A stretch of DNA of 64,000 nt, taken from positions 476,501 through 540,500 of the forward strand of contig JBBBDQ010001451.1 in the NCBI GenBank assembly GCA_037127315.1, in the 5' to 3' direction. A model generated the notes under the pieces. It was given only the letters and a program-made list of their open reading frames with translations. It was not told the DNA's origin and did no database searches. The DNA is from Ascarosepion bandense (taxonomy: Eukaryota > Mollusca > Cephalopoda > Sepiida > Sepiidae). This document shows positions 11,147-20,954 of the stretch, in pieces (the first letter of the stretch is position 1; every line of letters begins with the position of its first letter). A program made the position numbers and the translations under genes.

Positions 11147-11229
11147 ATTAAGGCTTCGCCAGGTCATGAAGTGGGGGATCGGTTTTCTATTGTTATGAAG
11201 TATTAAACTGATCCCCCACTAATTACTAC
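11147..11229. repeat. GGGGGATC hairpin unit between two SINEs
   Basis: AGTGGGGGATCGGTTTT...AAACTGATCCCCCACT forms a ~50-bp hairpin with about 15-bp arms, preceded by TTAAGGCTTC and followed by AATTACTAC. The same unit lies between SINE copies at 31793-31845 and 46095-46155, and inside the array at 33963-35280. Confidence 0.75.
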
Positions 11230-11240
11230 GTAATAATATA

Positions 11241-11418
11241 ATACATCTCTTCCCCCTCGAGCCATGAGTCAAATAACAGGACAGATTGGGTTCTATAGCT
11301 TTGGTCGGCAACCAGTCTACCGCAGAAAGCAATGGCAACCTACTGCGGGATAATATTCTACCCAGTCAGTCATGATCGCCCAAGTGTGTATCACGTATGG
11401 CACTTAACTGACTGACTG
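11241..11418 (+). mobile_element. tRNA SINE, 3' half only
   Basis: Resumes the SINE consensus at the 'taatcc-tctcttccc' point and runs to the TTAACTGACTGACTG end. With the upstream full copy and the hairpin it makes the composite SINE-hairpin-half-SINE seen three times in the window. Confidence 0.8.
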
Positions 11419-11424
11419 TCTTCC

Positions 11425-11815
11425 CATATGGCAGTGAATTCTGGGCGATCTTCCCAAAGATGTAGGAAAGATTCGCAAAAACAGAAATCTGGGTCTGCAA
11501 AAGGATGCAGGGGACAACAGGGTTTTGGAGAGAATGCAAATGAAAAGGAAACTTATACTTAACTTCAGGAAGAGCCAGCTGAGGTTTTTTTGGAACAACC
11601 AATGAGGAAGGAGGGCTTGGAGAATCTATTACAGGACTTATAGATAGAAAGATAGAGGGAATAACGTAAAGCGTGACATAGTTGATGAGATTTAGCAAGT
11701 GGATAGTAAAGTAGTGTTTGAGAGAATTACCAAAAGGAAAAGTGTTAAGACCAACAAGGGATAGGACTAAGTGGAGAGCCTTTGATCGTCTACGTCCTGA
11801 AAGGACCTGGCACAT
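11425..11815 (+). pseudogene. RTE-like LINE, decayed C-terminus
   Basis: Strongly decayed copy of the RTE-like C-terminal region seen more clearly at 44140-44660. Recognisable anchors are GTTTTGGAGAGAATG with GGAAACTTATACTTAACTTC, GGAGGGCTTGGAGAATC and GATCGTCTACGTCCTGAAAG, in the right order. Confidence 0.6.
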
Positions 11816-12129
11816 AAAGAAAAATGAGACTATAAGGCTAGGCTCATAGACATACACATTAAATGTTGTGCTAATCGAATCAATGTATAACCGTTTTAAT
11901 CAAGGGCAGACTAAACGTGTATTTATCATTTTTAAATCCAATTCAATCTAGACCTATGTCAACATTTTTTGAGTTTCGTGCAAATCGGGCTACTGTCTGT
12001 CTGCCTATCAACTTTTTACGAAGCAGACACAATCTATCATTAAGTTCTAAAAAAGTATGAGATATTATAAATCAAGCAAAATTAAGCAGTGACTTTTTTA
12101 TTGTTCCATAATAGTCTAAGTCCAACGAT

Positions 12130-12727
12130 CGTCTTTAAAAATATTTCTTCTTTTATGTGCCATGTCCTTTCAGAACGTAGGCGATCATAGCTTTCCACAT
12201 CTCTCTGTCCCTGGTGGCTGTTACCACGCTTTTTGCTTTTGCACCATGCAAACCTCGTTCCGTCATCCACCTGATCAGGTCCTTCAAATATGTTATCCGC
12301 TTCTTTCCCCTGTCTCTTTTTCCCTCCATCTGACCTGTCAGTAAAAGGTTCTCCAAGCCCTCCTTCACAGGAACTATAGTTGTTTCTTCCTGATGCTCAG
12401 CATTAATTTTCTTTTCGTTTCCATCCTTTCCAAAACCTCGTCATTGCTCAAATGCTCGGTCCACGATATCCGCAGCATCCTTCTGTAGAACCACATTTCA
12501 GCTGCTTCAAGTTTTTCCTTCATTTTCGAAGATATTGTCCAACGTTTACTGCCATATTGAAGAACTGACATCACATAACAATTCAGTACTCTCCTCTTTG
12601 TTTCTAGTGAAATTGTCCTGTTTCTTAATACTTTACTCAACTTCTGTAATGCTTCCTTCGCCATGCCAATTCGCCTTCGGATCTTAGTGTCGCACTTCTG
12701 TTAGAAACACTTCCTAGATATTTAAGA
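12130..12727 (-). pseudogene. RTE-like LINE, C-terminal part
   Basis: On the minus strand: 'MAKEALQKLSKVLRNRTISL', 'WTISSKMKEKLEAAEMWFYRR', then a frameshift near 12370 and 'EGLENLLLTGQMEGKRDRG', 'RWMTERGLHG', 'VVTATRDREMWKAMIAYVLK'. This is the conserved C-terminal segment of RTE-type endonuclease/reverse-transcriptase proteins common in invertebrates. The protein continues beyond the Helitron insertion at 13291-13500. Confidence 0.8.
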
Positions 12728-13183
12728 CTAGTAGTATAGCCCGGCGTTGCTCGAGTATAATGAAAGCTTTAAAAATAAGCAATGGTACTGTAGCTCAGAC
12801 ACTTTGGACGTTAGCACGAAAGACTAAAAAGCAATAGTTGTTTCCAGTTAAAGCAAAACCGTAGACTGAAAGAAAAATGAATGGATGTAAGTCAAATTTT
12901 GATTTCCTAGTACCAATATCAAATTTTCTGCACTATTGTAAGAACTGTAACCTTGAAACTTCCGAATATCATTTCTTATGTCTTTGTCTATGAGTGTATC
13001 AAATTTGATTAAAATCGGTCCACTCCTTTTATAACCCGATTTTTTCGATTATCGATTTTCGATATTTATCGGGGGTGCCTCGACACAAAACCTAGCTAAG
13101 AACACTCGGAAACACTTATAGTACAACTGTGTAAATTTTCAAGAAAATCGGTTCAGCCGTTTCGGAGTCTATAGGTAACGGAT

Positions 13184-13225
<42 letters not shown>

Positions 13226-13290
13226 ACACACACACAAACATACACACGCACACACACAGAGACAAAGTTTCATTTATAAATAAGTTTAGA
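12728..13290 (-). mobile_element. Non-autonomous Helitron-like element inserted in the RTE-like LINE
   Basis: Minus-strand copy of the 8304-9041 family without its nested insert: begins TCTAAACTTATTTATAAATG (13290 down), ends ...GCAACGCCGGGCTATACTACTAG (12728). Removing exactly 12728-13290 rejoins the LINE as GAAGATTCTTAAATATCTAGG, reading KILKYLG in frame. A CA-rich microsatellite is included at 13183-13258. Confidence 0.75.
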
Positions 13291-13500
13291 ATCTTCACTT
13301 GCTTGATGTTAGAGTCCCTCACCTGTAATCGACATTTTGAGCTGCCCTTTTTGCTGATGACCATGCATTCAGTTTTCTTGCAGTTTATTTGTAGTCCTTT
13401 TTGTCTCTCTCTTCAGCTACCTTCTGTAGGTCTTGCAGTTTCCTTTCTGTGTCTGCTATCAGCACTGTATCATCTGCGTACCTTACGTATTTCTAAACTA
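13291..13500 (-). pseudogene. RTE-like LINE, reverse transcriptase part (interrupted copy)
   Basis: Minus-strand reading gives 'VRYADDTVLIADTERKLQDL' with the catalytic YADD, followed by 'ECMVISKKGSSKCRLQVRDS'. It is the upstream half of the LINE at 12130-12727. Confidence 0.8.
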
Positions 13501-13619
13501 CCTTTTTATTTTAGGCATTATACGAGTGGGCCAAACAGTGCACGTCTTTATTGGAAGATCGATTGTATAACGAAAAAAATCCCTTTCCGCTTGTCTCAAT
13601 TGTTGTATTATTCTCTCTC

Positions 13620-13663
13620 TCTCACAGTGATATACCGACACACACTCTCTGTATTTCTCTTTA

Positions 13664-13722
<59 letters not shown>
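13620..13722. repeat. (CT)n(AT)n microsatellite
   Basis: CT-rich run (13614-13690) passing directly into an AT run; the S/L-Y/I open frames over it are artefacts. Confidence 0.9.
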
Positions 13723-13726
<4 letters not shown>

Positions 13727-15005
13727 GAGCATTTCTATGTGCATTGGTTTGCACTAGGGTAATTAAAAGTGATGTATATAAAAACTAATCGAGATTAAAG
13801 CATGTATTTTGCCGGCTACGTCTAGACCATCTATTTCGTTTGAATGACGTCTTCGTGATCGGATCATCAGACGTTCGCTGACATTTCCGGAACAATAATA
13901 TAATTACATCAACCAACAAAAGGAAAATAGCGACATAGATCAGAAAGAAAAAAAAATCTCTTTTTTACTTATTTTAGTTTTTATCTTCTAATACGACGAC
14001 ACCCACTTTGAATGGAGGATTTTTTAAAGCTCTAATCCAGTTCTTTAATTCAGACACCATTGAGAAGTAAAAGCAATGTACTGAAATATATTTTTGAAAT
14101 GTCACTGATAGAAAAAATATTCACGCAGTCTTTTATCATTCAGTCGTCTCTTTGATGAGCAATAAGCTATTTTTAGACCAATTTCCTCGTACCAGGTGGC
14201 ATGGTATAAAAAAATCATCGGTATTTCATTAGACAGATTCAGCGGTTCGCGATCGTAAAATACTTTCAAATAATCTTGCTTCTGTGCAGGGGGTGGTAGC
14301 TAATGAAATTAACATTCAGAATCTTACTGGGAGGAAAAAAAGAATGGTCTTTGTGTGCAAGAAAAACGACTTTTTGTGGTTTTTATCCGAAGATTTATGT
14401 CCTGCTATTATCGTTTATCGTTGATAAATTTTACGATTATTTTCGGTGGACCGTTTTCGATGGTGAGTTTGGTCTTCAACGAAAATCGCTGACAACTGAC
14501 GGAACAATGAAACTAACAAATGAAAATTATTATAAAGTGTTTTTAAAAGAGAATTTTACAGAGTATTATTTGATAGATTATCAAATGAGACATTGCTGTA
14601 AATATTAATCCTCTGAGTATTAGTGATATTGTAGAGGATAAGAAATTAAGAATTAAAATCAACCTTCTTCTCTTTTGCAAAAATTCGCAATGAAATCCTG
14701 TTTTTCCCAAATAGAAAAAGGATTGACCACGTGCGTAAAAACAAAGTCGAAACTAGATTTAGCAAGAATTGATTTTTGACCAATGGGAGCGACTTGCAAG
14801 ATTTGAGGACTTCGCGAGTGCGAAAAATCTAATGAAAATAAAAGGACTTAATCAGCGTCAGTCAGTCATGGGATGGAATCTGGAAAGACGACAAGCTAAA
14901 ATGTAACAAGAGAAGCTTCAAGGTAACCTGCACATTTGTCGTCTTTCACTTTCCTTCTGATGATTCCTTTTACTTCTACTTCTCCATCTAAAGACATTCC
15001 TATTT
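13723..15005. other. No recognised element
   Basis: Mixed AT-rich sequence. A 101-codon open frame at 14303-14608 has no resemblance I recognise and no supporting context. Near 13836-13870 the minus strand reads CTGATGATCCGATCACGAAGACG, a weak hammerhead-like string with no stem III. Confidence 0.45.
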
Positions 15006-15225
15006 AATACATACATACATACAAACATACATACATACATACATACATACAAACAAACATACATACATACAAACATACATACATACATACAAACATACAT
15101 ACATACGTACATACATACATACAAACATACATACATACATACATACATACAAACATACATACATACATACATACAAACATACATACATACAAACATACAT
15201 ACAAACATACATACATACATACATA
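15006..15225. repeat. (CATA)n tetranucleotide array with CAAA variants
   Basis: About 55 tetranucleotides, mostly CATA with interspersed CAAA. It is open in several minus-strand frames (MYVCMYVC type) only because of the simple repeat. Confidence 0.95.
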
Positions 15226-15689
15226 AAAACATACGCACGTACGCATATACTCTTTGAAGAATTACTATTACGAATATTTTCTACAAGTCTTGATACCCAT
15301 AACTTTATCATTGAACACGAACTCTACTCTTAACTTTTTAATAATGTTTCTAATTGAAAATTAACTTATACAACTTGTGTTATTCTTTCCTCTTAATAAA
15401 TTTCTATTTTAACATGAAAAATGTATATTTTATTCTTACACTATTCCACACAATTCCACATATTCCATCCTGCCAACTACCAACGTTCTGATAATTCTGC
15501 ATAAAACTTGTAAGGGAGTTCGGTTAAGTCTAACACAAGGTCGAATCAAAGTAACATTAACCAGCTTCCCAAAGGCCACGGTGTTGTAAAGGGTGATTTC
15601 TGTGAAGAAAAAAAATTATAATTGCTAATGATTATGCTTTTAAAACGGAGACATTATTCTGCTAATCTCTACTAATGACAATTGATTAA
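15226..15689. other. No recognised element
   Basis: AT-rich. The string GGGAGTTCGGTTAAGTCTAACACAAGG near 15514 resembles 31268-31294 and hints at a shared low-copy repeat. Confidence 0.4.
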
Positions 15690-15888
15690 ATACATATTTT
15701 GAATCTTCTTTTTCTGATGTACCATGTCTTTTCGGGAGGCAGGCGACCATGAACTTCCACTTATTTCTATCCCTTGTCGCTCTTAACAATTTCCTCTTGG
15801 TATGCCTCCCAAAACCTACTCCACTTGTCTCGCTTTGTTTTCTCCTATCTGCCTTTGCCTCTATTCGTCCTGTGACTATTAGACCCGG
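15690..15888 (-). pseudogene. RTE-like LINE, C-terminal fragment
   Basis: Minus-strand reading 'LIVTGRIEAKADRRKQ', 'RATRDRNKWKFMVACLPKR' matches the end of the RTE-like protein. It abuts the 5'-truncated 5S SINE at 15889, so the SINE probably landed in or beside it. Confidence 0.7.
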
Positions 15889-16340
15889 TTCTCGTCCGAT
15901 CACCGAACTTAAGCAACGTTGAGCCTGGTCAGTAATTAGATGGGTGACCGCTTGGGAATACCAGGTGCTGTAAGCGTTTCTTGACGGATGTGCGTTGTGG
16001 TGCAGTGGACATTGTCGCGGAAAGAGAAATCGGGAAGCTGAGTTCGAATTCCAGTTGAATGCCTTGCATTCACTTATGCGCTAGTACCCTTGGGAATGGT
16101 ATTAATCCACCCCTTCCCTCCAGTTATGGGTTAAATAAAGGCCAGATTGGGTTCTATAGCCTTGGCTAGCAGCCAGTCTACCGCATCAGGTATTGTCAAC
16201 CTGTTGCATGATAATTGAAATGCCTGAGGTCTATACATGGTAGGACTTGAGATCCTGCCCTTAAACAAATACCAACGAATCTGTCTCCCTCGCATGGGAA
16301 GAAGCCGGTTCAACCCGACTAGGGTGAATGCCGAAACAAT
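15889..16340 (+). mobile_element. Composite 5S-tRNA SINE, 5' truncated, tail type 2
   Basis: The 5S head starts inside the gene at GACCCGGTTCTCGTCCGATC and runs to about 15980. The tRNA-like unit follows (TGGTGCAGTGGACATTG, B box GAGTTCGAATTCC), then the body and a tail ending GAAGCCGGTTCAACCCGACT and GGGTGAATGCCGAAAC. This tail matches 5735-6101 rather than 2306 or 32484. Confidence 0.8.
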
Positions 16341-16757
16341 TACAGGTAAGCTCTTTTTGCTTATCCTGTTTTTCAGAAAATTACAGCTGTTTCTTAATGA
16401 TATCAATTATAAGTTTCTTTTTTATTTACACCCTCTCCGAAATGCTGTCGTTGACATCATAGTTTTAAATTTTAATGGTGTTTAGTGCAAGAATTGCTGT
16501 GCTATTCATTAGGTTTAGAAAGAGAAAGTCATTTTAGGCAAGCAGATTTTTTTTTTCATAAACTGCTCGCTATTAAAGATAAGGATATAAATTTAATAGA
16601 ATTAATGTAGAGAAACTTGGCACATAGCTGAGTGGTTTTATTTATGTCAACCCGACTTACTGAGTGCATTATTGTAATGTTTTACTATTCAGTATTTCTT
16701 TGGTTTTCACAGCATAGCTAAGTCTCAAATTTGTCCACATTAAATATATTTTGATCT
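16341..16757. other. No recognised element
   Basis: AT-rich non-coding sequence; nothing recognisable. Confidence 0.5.
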
Positions 16758-17114
16758 TATATTATGCCACCCCAGATTTTTAAAAGAAATGATGCATCTC
16801 ATAATCTTTTAAGTATTTATTGTCAAGAGGATTATTCTAAATGAAAATAGAACTGCTTTTTTGTTAATACTGCACTATAACATGTGCATCAAATGAACTG
16901 TTCTGGTGTCCAGTTTTTGTTCTCTCTTCCCCATGCTAGTCTCTTCTTATTGGCTGGTCGAAGCAAAGGCTTCCTGGCTACCTTGTAAAATTTTACAAAG
17001 TAATAACAACAAAAGAACCATTCAATTTTCATTTAGAATTATCCATCTGGAATAAATACTAAAAACAGTATGAAATACATAATATTTTTAAAAACTGGGG
17101 TATGGTCGGTAGTG
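16758..17114. mobile_element. Tc1/mariner-type MITE, decayed copy
   Basis: Collinear with 20125-20713: it shares GTTAATACTGCACTATAAC, TTTTACAAAGTAATAAC and the right terminus ACTGGGGTATGGTCGGTAGTG. That terminus is the reverse complement of the CACTACCGGCCATA end at 20125. The left terminus is degraded. A hammerhead element starts about 15 bp downstream. Confidence 0.6.
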
Positions 17115-17116
17115 TG

Positions 17117-17280
17117 TATATATATATATTAGTCATCCACATACAAGCCTGTTTCGCTGCATCACAGCTCATCAGTGTGGCTAGACACTTCCATTTGCTT
17201 CTGGTCGGGATCGAAACTTGAGCGATTTTGTGTCAGTTGGAGTCGCTACTCCCTAAGCCATAGGCGCATGGAATCAAAGA
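17117..17280 (-). mobile_element. tRNA-headed element with hammerhead ribozyme
   Basis: On the minus strand: GCGCCTATGGCTTAGGGAGT (A-box region, about 17268-17249), a tRNA-like stretch, a B-box-like GTTTCGATCCCGACC near 17204-17218, a short linker, then a complete hammerhead (17137-17180), ending at a (TA)n run. Copies or parts occur at 19690, 27600, 38502, 38690 and 52880. A tRNA-like Pol III head plus a hammerhead recalls the Schistosoma SINE-like elements that carry hammerheads. Confidence 0.7.
17137..17180 (-). ncRNA. Type-I hammerhead ribozyme, intact core
   Basis: Minus strand, 5' to 3': CCACA (17180-17176), CTGATGA (17175-17169), GCTGT-GAT-GCAGC (stem II, 17168-17156), GAAA (17155-17152), CA-GGCT-TG (stem III), TA (cleavage after 17142), TGTGG (17141-17137). 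CCACA/TGTGG pairs over all five positions and every conserved core base is present. This is the best preserved hammerhead of the tRNA-headed family in the window. Confidence 0.82.
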
Positions 17281-17370
17281 AAGTAAAAATATACGTGTTG
17301 TATATAAGTAGTGTATACACATGCCAGTCACCAAAAGAACACAATTTATTTCTGAAAAGTCACGCATATA

Positions 17371-17559
17371 GCAGAAGTGGAAACTGTTTTTAAAATTTTC
17401 TTCATCAAAGAGCTCAATCGTAATGAGAGCATAATATATTAGTCATCCACATACAAGCCTGTTTCGCTGTATCACAGATGTGGATGACTAATATATTATG
17501 CTCTCATTACGAATGAGCTCGCTGGAAAAGTAAATTTTAAAAACAGTTTCCACTTCTGC
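17371..17559. repeat. Fold-back: two inverted copies of the hammerhead element tail
   Basis: Arms 17371-17452 and 17478-17559 are near-perfect reverse complements (82 bp each) around a 25-nt loop that holds the 3' half of the hammerhead (minus strand CTGTGATACAGCGAAACAGG). The right arm begins at ATGTGG, within one base of the predicted hammerhead cleavage point. Confidence 0.8.
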
Positions 17560-17560
17560 G

Positions 17561-17562
<2 letters not shown>

Positions 17563-17622
<60 letters not shown>
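17563..17622. repeat. (CA)n(TA)n microsatellite
   Basis: CA run then TA run directly after the fold-back. Confidence 0.9.
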
Positions 17623-17626
<4 letters not shown>

Positions 17627-17706
17627 AAATGTGCGAGAGGCCGTGAACGTTTTCTTTAAAGTGTATGTTTATTGTTTTTGTAATTATACATGTTATAAAA
17701 CATTAA

Positions 17707-17758
17707 TTGTCCATGACGCTACACGTGTTTCGAGTCTAAAATTAACTCTCTTCAGGCG
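17707..17758 (-). ncRNA. Type-I hammerhead ribozyme, second family
   Basis: Minus strand: CGC (17758-17756), CTGAAGA (17755-17749), GAGT...ACTC (stem II, 17748-17732), GAAA (17731-17728), CA-CG-TG (stem III), TA (cleavage after 17720), GCG (17719-17717) pairing with CGC. Stem I has only three pairs but the core is complete. An (AT)n run starts about 35 bp away. Confidence 0.6.
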
Positions 17759-17787
17759 AATAAATTTGTGGTTTTTACGTTTGAGTT

Positions 17788-17792
<5 letters not shown>

Positions 17793-17842
<50 letters not shown>
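17793..17842. repeat. (AT)n microsatellite
   Basis: AT run next to the hammerhead repeat. Confidence 0.95.
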
Positions 17843-17847
<5 letters not shown>

Positions 17848-17849
17848 TT

Positions 17850-18774
17850 ATTAGATTACATGATCCAGCATCCAACAAACAAAGTATCGCTACAACATTA
17901 ATAAAAAGTAAACGTAAACAAAGCAACTCTTAAAAATTAATGGATTTTATTTTTTAATCCAACTCATTTGTATTGCTATAATAGGGATCGAATCTTAAAG
18001 ACAGGCACAAATGTTTTATAAAATTGACCGACAGCAAACTTTGAAAAGATGTCTTTGGTCAGCTACTAAAGAGCATGTCAGTTTTAAGCCCACTCTTACA
18101 TTTTAAAGACAAACTTAAAGGCAACCTTAAGCAGTGCTGTATACACTTTTCTCTCTGGGAAAAGAACGTGTTACAGCGAGAGAAATGGTGGTTGTTCTGA
18201 TCTTATTTAGACACAGATTTGGGCCAGGCCGACTTGAACATCGGGATCAACTGCGTGCAAATATTAAAGCAAGATGACAAGCCGGTCTTATCTGTCCACT
18301 CGAGGAACACGTGGTAATTGATCCTCAACACCTCGAGCCTCATATGTTCCTTTTATAAATCTAAAATGTCAAACGAATACACCTATCTAAAAAGTGCATG
18401 CAGGCCATTCTGGACACATGTGTGTCCATAGATGTTGAGCGCCTCTTTATTTGATTGAGCGCTCATTTATCTTATATGAAGAAAAACAAAAGGAAAACTT
18501 ATCTTAGCAGACACATTTCATACTCTGATTGACTTTATCAAGGCAAATCCAAAGATTTTATTTTGTAATAGCTGTTTCTGAACAAGAGCAAAAATGTTTT
18601 TGGTTTTGTAAAATTGTTAAATTAAAGTATCTTCAGGTTATAAAGTTAGCGGAAATGTGTAAGCAATTTTTCGAACGTTATTGTTATTATGTATGTTGAC
18701 TTAGGAAAAAATAATTATTTCAGAAATTGAACTTCTTTTACGACGAGTATAAACTTCAAGAAAACTGAATGAAT
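17850..18774. other. No recognised element
   Basis: Non-coding. CTTTATCAAGGCAAATC near 18532 also occurs at about 5168 in the same kind of context, suggesting an unrecognised dispersed repeat. Confidence 0.4.
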
Positions 18775-18945
18775 TGTCATCAGCAAAAAAGAGGAACCGA
18801 AAAGCATAATTACAGTTCGTGGATACAAAAATCAAGCACGAGGAGAAATTTCAATACCGAGGAAGTGTTCTAAAAGAGAAGGGAATGTGTAATACTGAGA
18901 TCCGAAGGCGTATAGGCATGATGACGGACACATTCTAAAAGCTGG
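18775..18945 (+). pseudogene. RTE-like LINE fragment
   Basis: Frame-corrected reading gives 'FQYRGSVLKEKGMCNTEIRR' and 'RIGMMTDTF', the segment between the YADD block and the C-terminus of RTE-like proteins. Confidence 0.65.
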
Positions 18946-19012
18946 TCTAACCCTATTATGATCAAAAACTAAGTATTAAACAATCAATCAATATATATAT
19001 ATATATATATAT

Positions 19013-19240
19013 TTCTGAGATGAAGTAGTATTTACAGCATTTCCATTATTCGGACTATTGTCCTCATCTTTGTTGCCATTTGTACGTCGTTTCGGCCGTT
19101 GTACGCTCCGGTCTTTTTCAGGTGCTAGGAATTTCGAGCTGAACCCTTTATTACAATCACAGTTATTATAATTATTATGTTCTCTCAATCACTTGCGTAG
19201 AGCGACTTCGGGTAGTCATGAGTTATTTCCTTCTGACCCT
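19013..19240 (-). mobile_element. Penelope-type element 3' region, minus copy
   Basis: Shares AATTCCTAGCACCTGAA, GGAGCGTACAACGGCCGAAA and CGACGTACAAATGGCAAC with 9710-9790 and with the plus-strand piece at 19262. The core CTGAAAA/GGCCG..CGGCC/GAAACG is hammerhead-like but lacks a good stem I. Confidence 0.55.
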
Positions 19241-19261
19241 GTAAGTTGCATGTTCACCACT

Positions 19262-19395
19262 GCTGCAGTGATTGCAACAAAGAGTTCTGTTCAAAATTCC
19301 TAGCACCTGAAGAAGGCCGGATCGTATAATTGCCGAAACATCGTACAAATGGCAACAAAGATCAGGGAAATACTTCGAATAATGTAAATGCAATA
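19262..19395 (+). mobile_element. Penelope-type element 3' region, inverted plus copy
   Basis: Plus-strand partner of 19013-19240, with CCTAGCACCTGAAGAAGGCC and CATCGTACAAATGGCAAC. The two form a tail-linked inverted pair separated by about 20 bp, ending in an (AT)n run. Confidence 0.55.
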
Positions 19396-19417
19396 TATAT
19401 ATATATATATATATATA

Positions 19418-19620
19418 ATAAAATAAATTTCGATGTTCAAATCAGTTGTATGGCCATTTCTACATGAAATCTCTAAGAGAAATTTCACGCATCATCGGGA
19501 AATTTCTGTAATTTAAATATTAAGTACATTGAGCCCTCCACCCTGATCATTTTTTAATATTAATGTAATTAATATTAATAAGGATCGGTTCTTTGGGATT
19601 TATCTTCCTGATTTTCCTTT
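19418..19620. repeat. Dispersed repeat shared with 38890-39133
   Basis: AATTTCGATGTTCAAAT, GGCCATTTCTACATGAAAT and ATTAATATTAATAAGGATCG reappear in the opposite orientation around 38915-39133. The minus strand around 19462-19485 reads CGATGATGCGTGAAATTTC, a degraded hammerhead-like core. An (AT)n run follows at 19634-19676. Confidence 0.5.
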
Positions 19621-19629
19621 TGGATTAAA

Positions 19630-19679
<50 letters not shown>

Positions 19680-19689
19680 AATTCTGGGT

Positions 19690-19760
19690 TAAAAGCAATC
19701 GGATGTCTAACAGTACTGATAAGCTGTGATACAGCGAAACAGATCTGTCTGCGGATGAAT
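19690..19760 (+). ncRNA. Hammerhead of the tRNA-headed family, mutated core (subfamily B)
   Basis: CAGTA (19711-19715), CTGATAA (G8 changed to A), GCTGT-GAT-ACAGC, GAAA (19736-19739), CAG-AT-CTG, TC (cleavage after 19749), TGCGG. Stem III and the cleavage site (GUC) differ from the GUA copies at 17137 and 38502, which defines a second subfamily. The G8 change should abolish cleavage. Confidence 0.7.
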
Positions 19761-20124
19761 ATATATGTGAAGATTGGTGAATGCCAATGTCCTCCCTGCT
19801 ATTTTAATCGTTGTAGAGTAAATTTCTTGTCTTCCATCAGAAAGGATCATGCTAACCTGCAGGTGACTGACTCATTTCCGATTCCCAGCTATTTCCAGCT
19901 GACATAAGGTAGAAAAGTTCTATTGAATCAGTACTAAATTTGCAGTTAAGAACGTTGGCTCACTATATTGTACTAGAAAAATTCTTATGACCAGAATCTA
20001 TCTTGCATATTTATAAGTTTACAGTTTGTTCTTGCTTTGAATCCTGCTGCTACATATGATCTGATAATCCTACTATATATTTAGAAATTCTTGATGAAAT
20101 CTAAAGAAAAATCTTAGATATATA
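19761..20124. other. No recognised element
   Basis: Non-coding AT-rich sequence; nothing recognisable. Confidence 0.5.
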
Positions 20125-20415
20125 CACTACCGGCCATAATTATTAGGCCAACCCTATGCTTTAAAAAAATGATGTATTTCGTACTATGTTTTGTATATAT
20201 TGCCAAGAAAATAATTGTAAATGATAATCGAATGATTCTTTTGTTAATATTGCACAATAACCTGTGCCTCAAATGAATTCATAAATAATAAATAATTGCC
20301 TATATTGCAGTTTCATCAATGAATGAATAAAGAAAATTTGGAGTGATTCGGATGAGTTCATCTTTGCTTCCTTGCCTAGTAAAATTTTGCAAAGTAATAA
20401 TAACAAAAGGAGCAA

Positions 20416-20462
<47 letters not shown>

Positions 20463-20502
20463 TGAATAGAAACAGATTGATCATTTAGTAAATTTATGCA
20501 AA

Positions 20503-20545
<43 letters not shown>

Positions 20546-20585
20546 TGAACAGAAACAGATTGATTATTTAGTAAATTCATGCAAA

Positions 20586-20624
<39 letters not shown>

Positions 20625-20711
20625 TTTTAGAATTATTCACTTGGCAATTAATACTAAAAAATAGTATGAAATACATATTTTTTTTAAAAACTGGGTTGGT
20701 TATGGCCAGAA

Positions 20712-20713
<2 letters not shown>
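20125..20713. mobile_element. Tc1/mariner-type MITE with internal (ATAG)n arrays
   Basis: Terminal inverted repeats CACTACCGGCCATAATT...AAAATGATGTATTTCGTACTAT and ATAGTATGAAATACATA...GGTTATGGCCAGAAGT, with TA at both ends. It has no coding capacity. Three (ATAG)n arrays (20416-20461, 20506-20544, 20588-20624) are separated by near-identical AACAGATTGAT...TTTAGTAAATT linkers, so the interior expanded as a 75-80-bp unit. A smaller copy lies at 16758-17114. Confidence 0.7.

Positions 20714-20768
<55 letters not shown>
20713..20768. repeat. (AT)n microsatellite
   Basis: AT run between the MITE end and the PLE 3' end. Confidence 0.95.
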
Positions 20769-20775
<7 letters not shown>

Positions 20776-20938
20776 TTTCTAGACATATGCTATTAAATAT
20801 AAGAGACAATGAATGTCTATTATGTTTAATCATGAGCCGTTCTAAACGTCGTATTTTTGCTTTAATTTCAGTTGAAAATAAAGACAAAAATTCCCCAACA
20901 TTTGGATAATTATTTATTGGTTTTCTTCTAAGCTTTCG
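20769..20938 (-). mobile_element. Penelope-like element, 3' terminal fragment
   Basis: Reverse complement of 1410-1576 with few differences (from CCGAAAGCTTAGAAG at 20938 down to TTTTCTAGACATATG). It stops within the hammerhead-like stem, so only the last 170 bp of the element inserted or survived. Confidence 0.8.
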
Positions 20939-20954
20939 GATATATATATATATA

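Noticed and set aside
13836..13870. Another hammerhead ribozyme (minus strand CTGATGATCCGATCACGAAG)
   Set aside because: The core ends in GAAG, and there is no stem III or cleavage site before the possible stem I segment.
14303..14608. A 101-codon gene
   Set aside because: No recognisable domain, no neighbouring exons and no codon or composition difference from the surroundings.
14918..15311. Cysteine-rich MYVC-repeat protein genes
   Set aside because: They are translations of the (CATA)n/(CAAA)n array, open in several overlapping frames.
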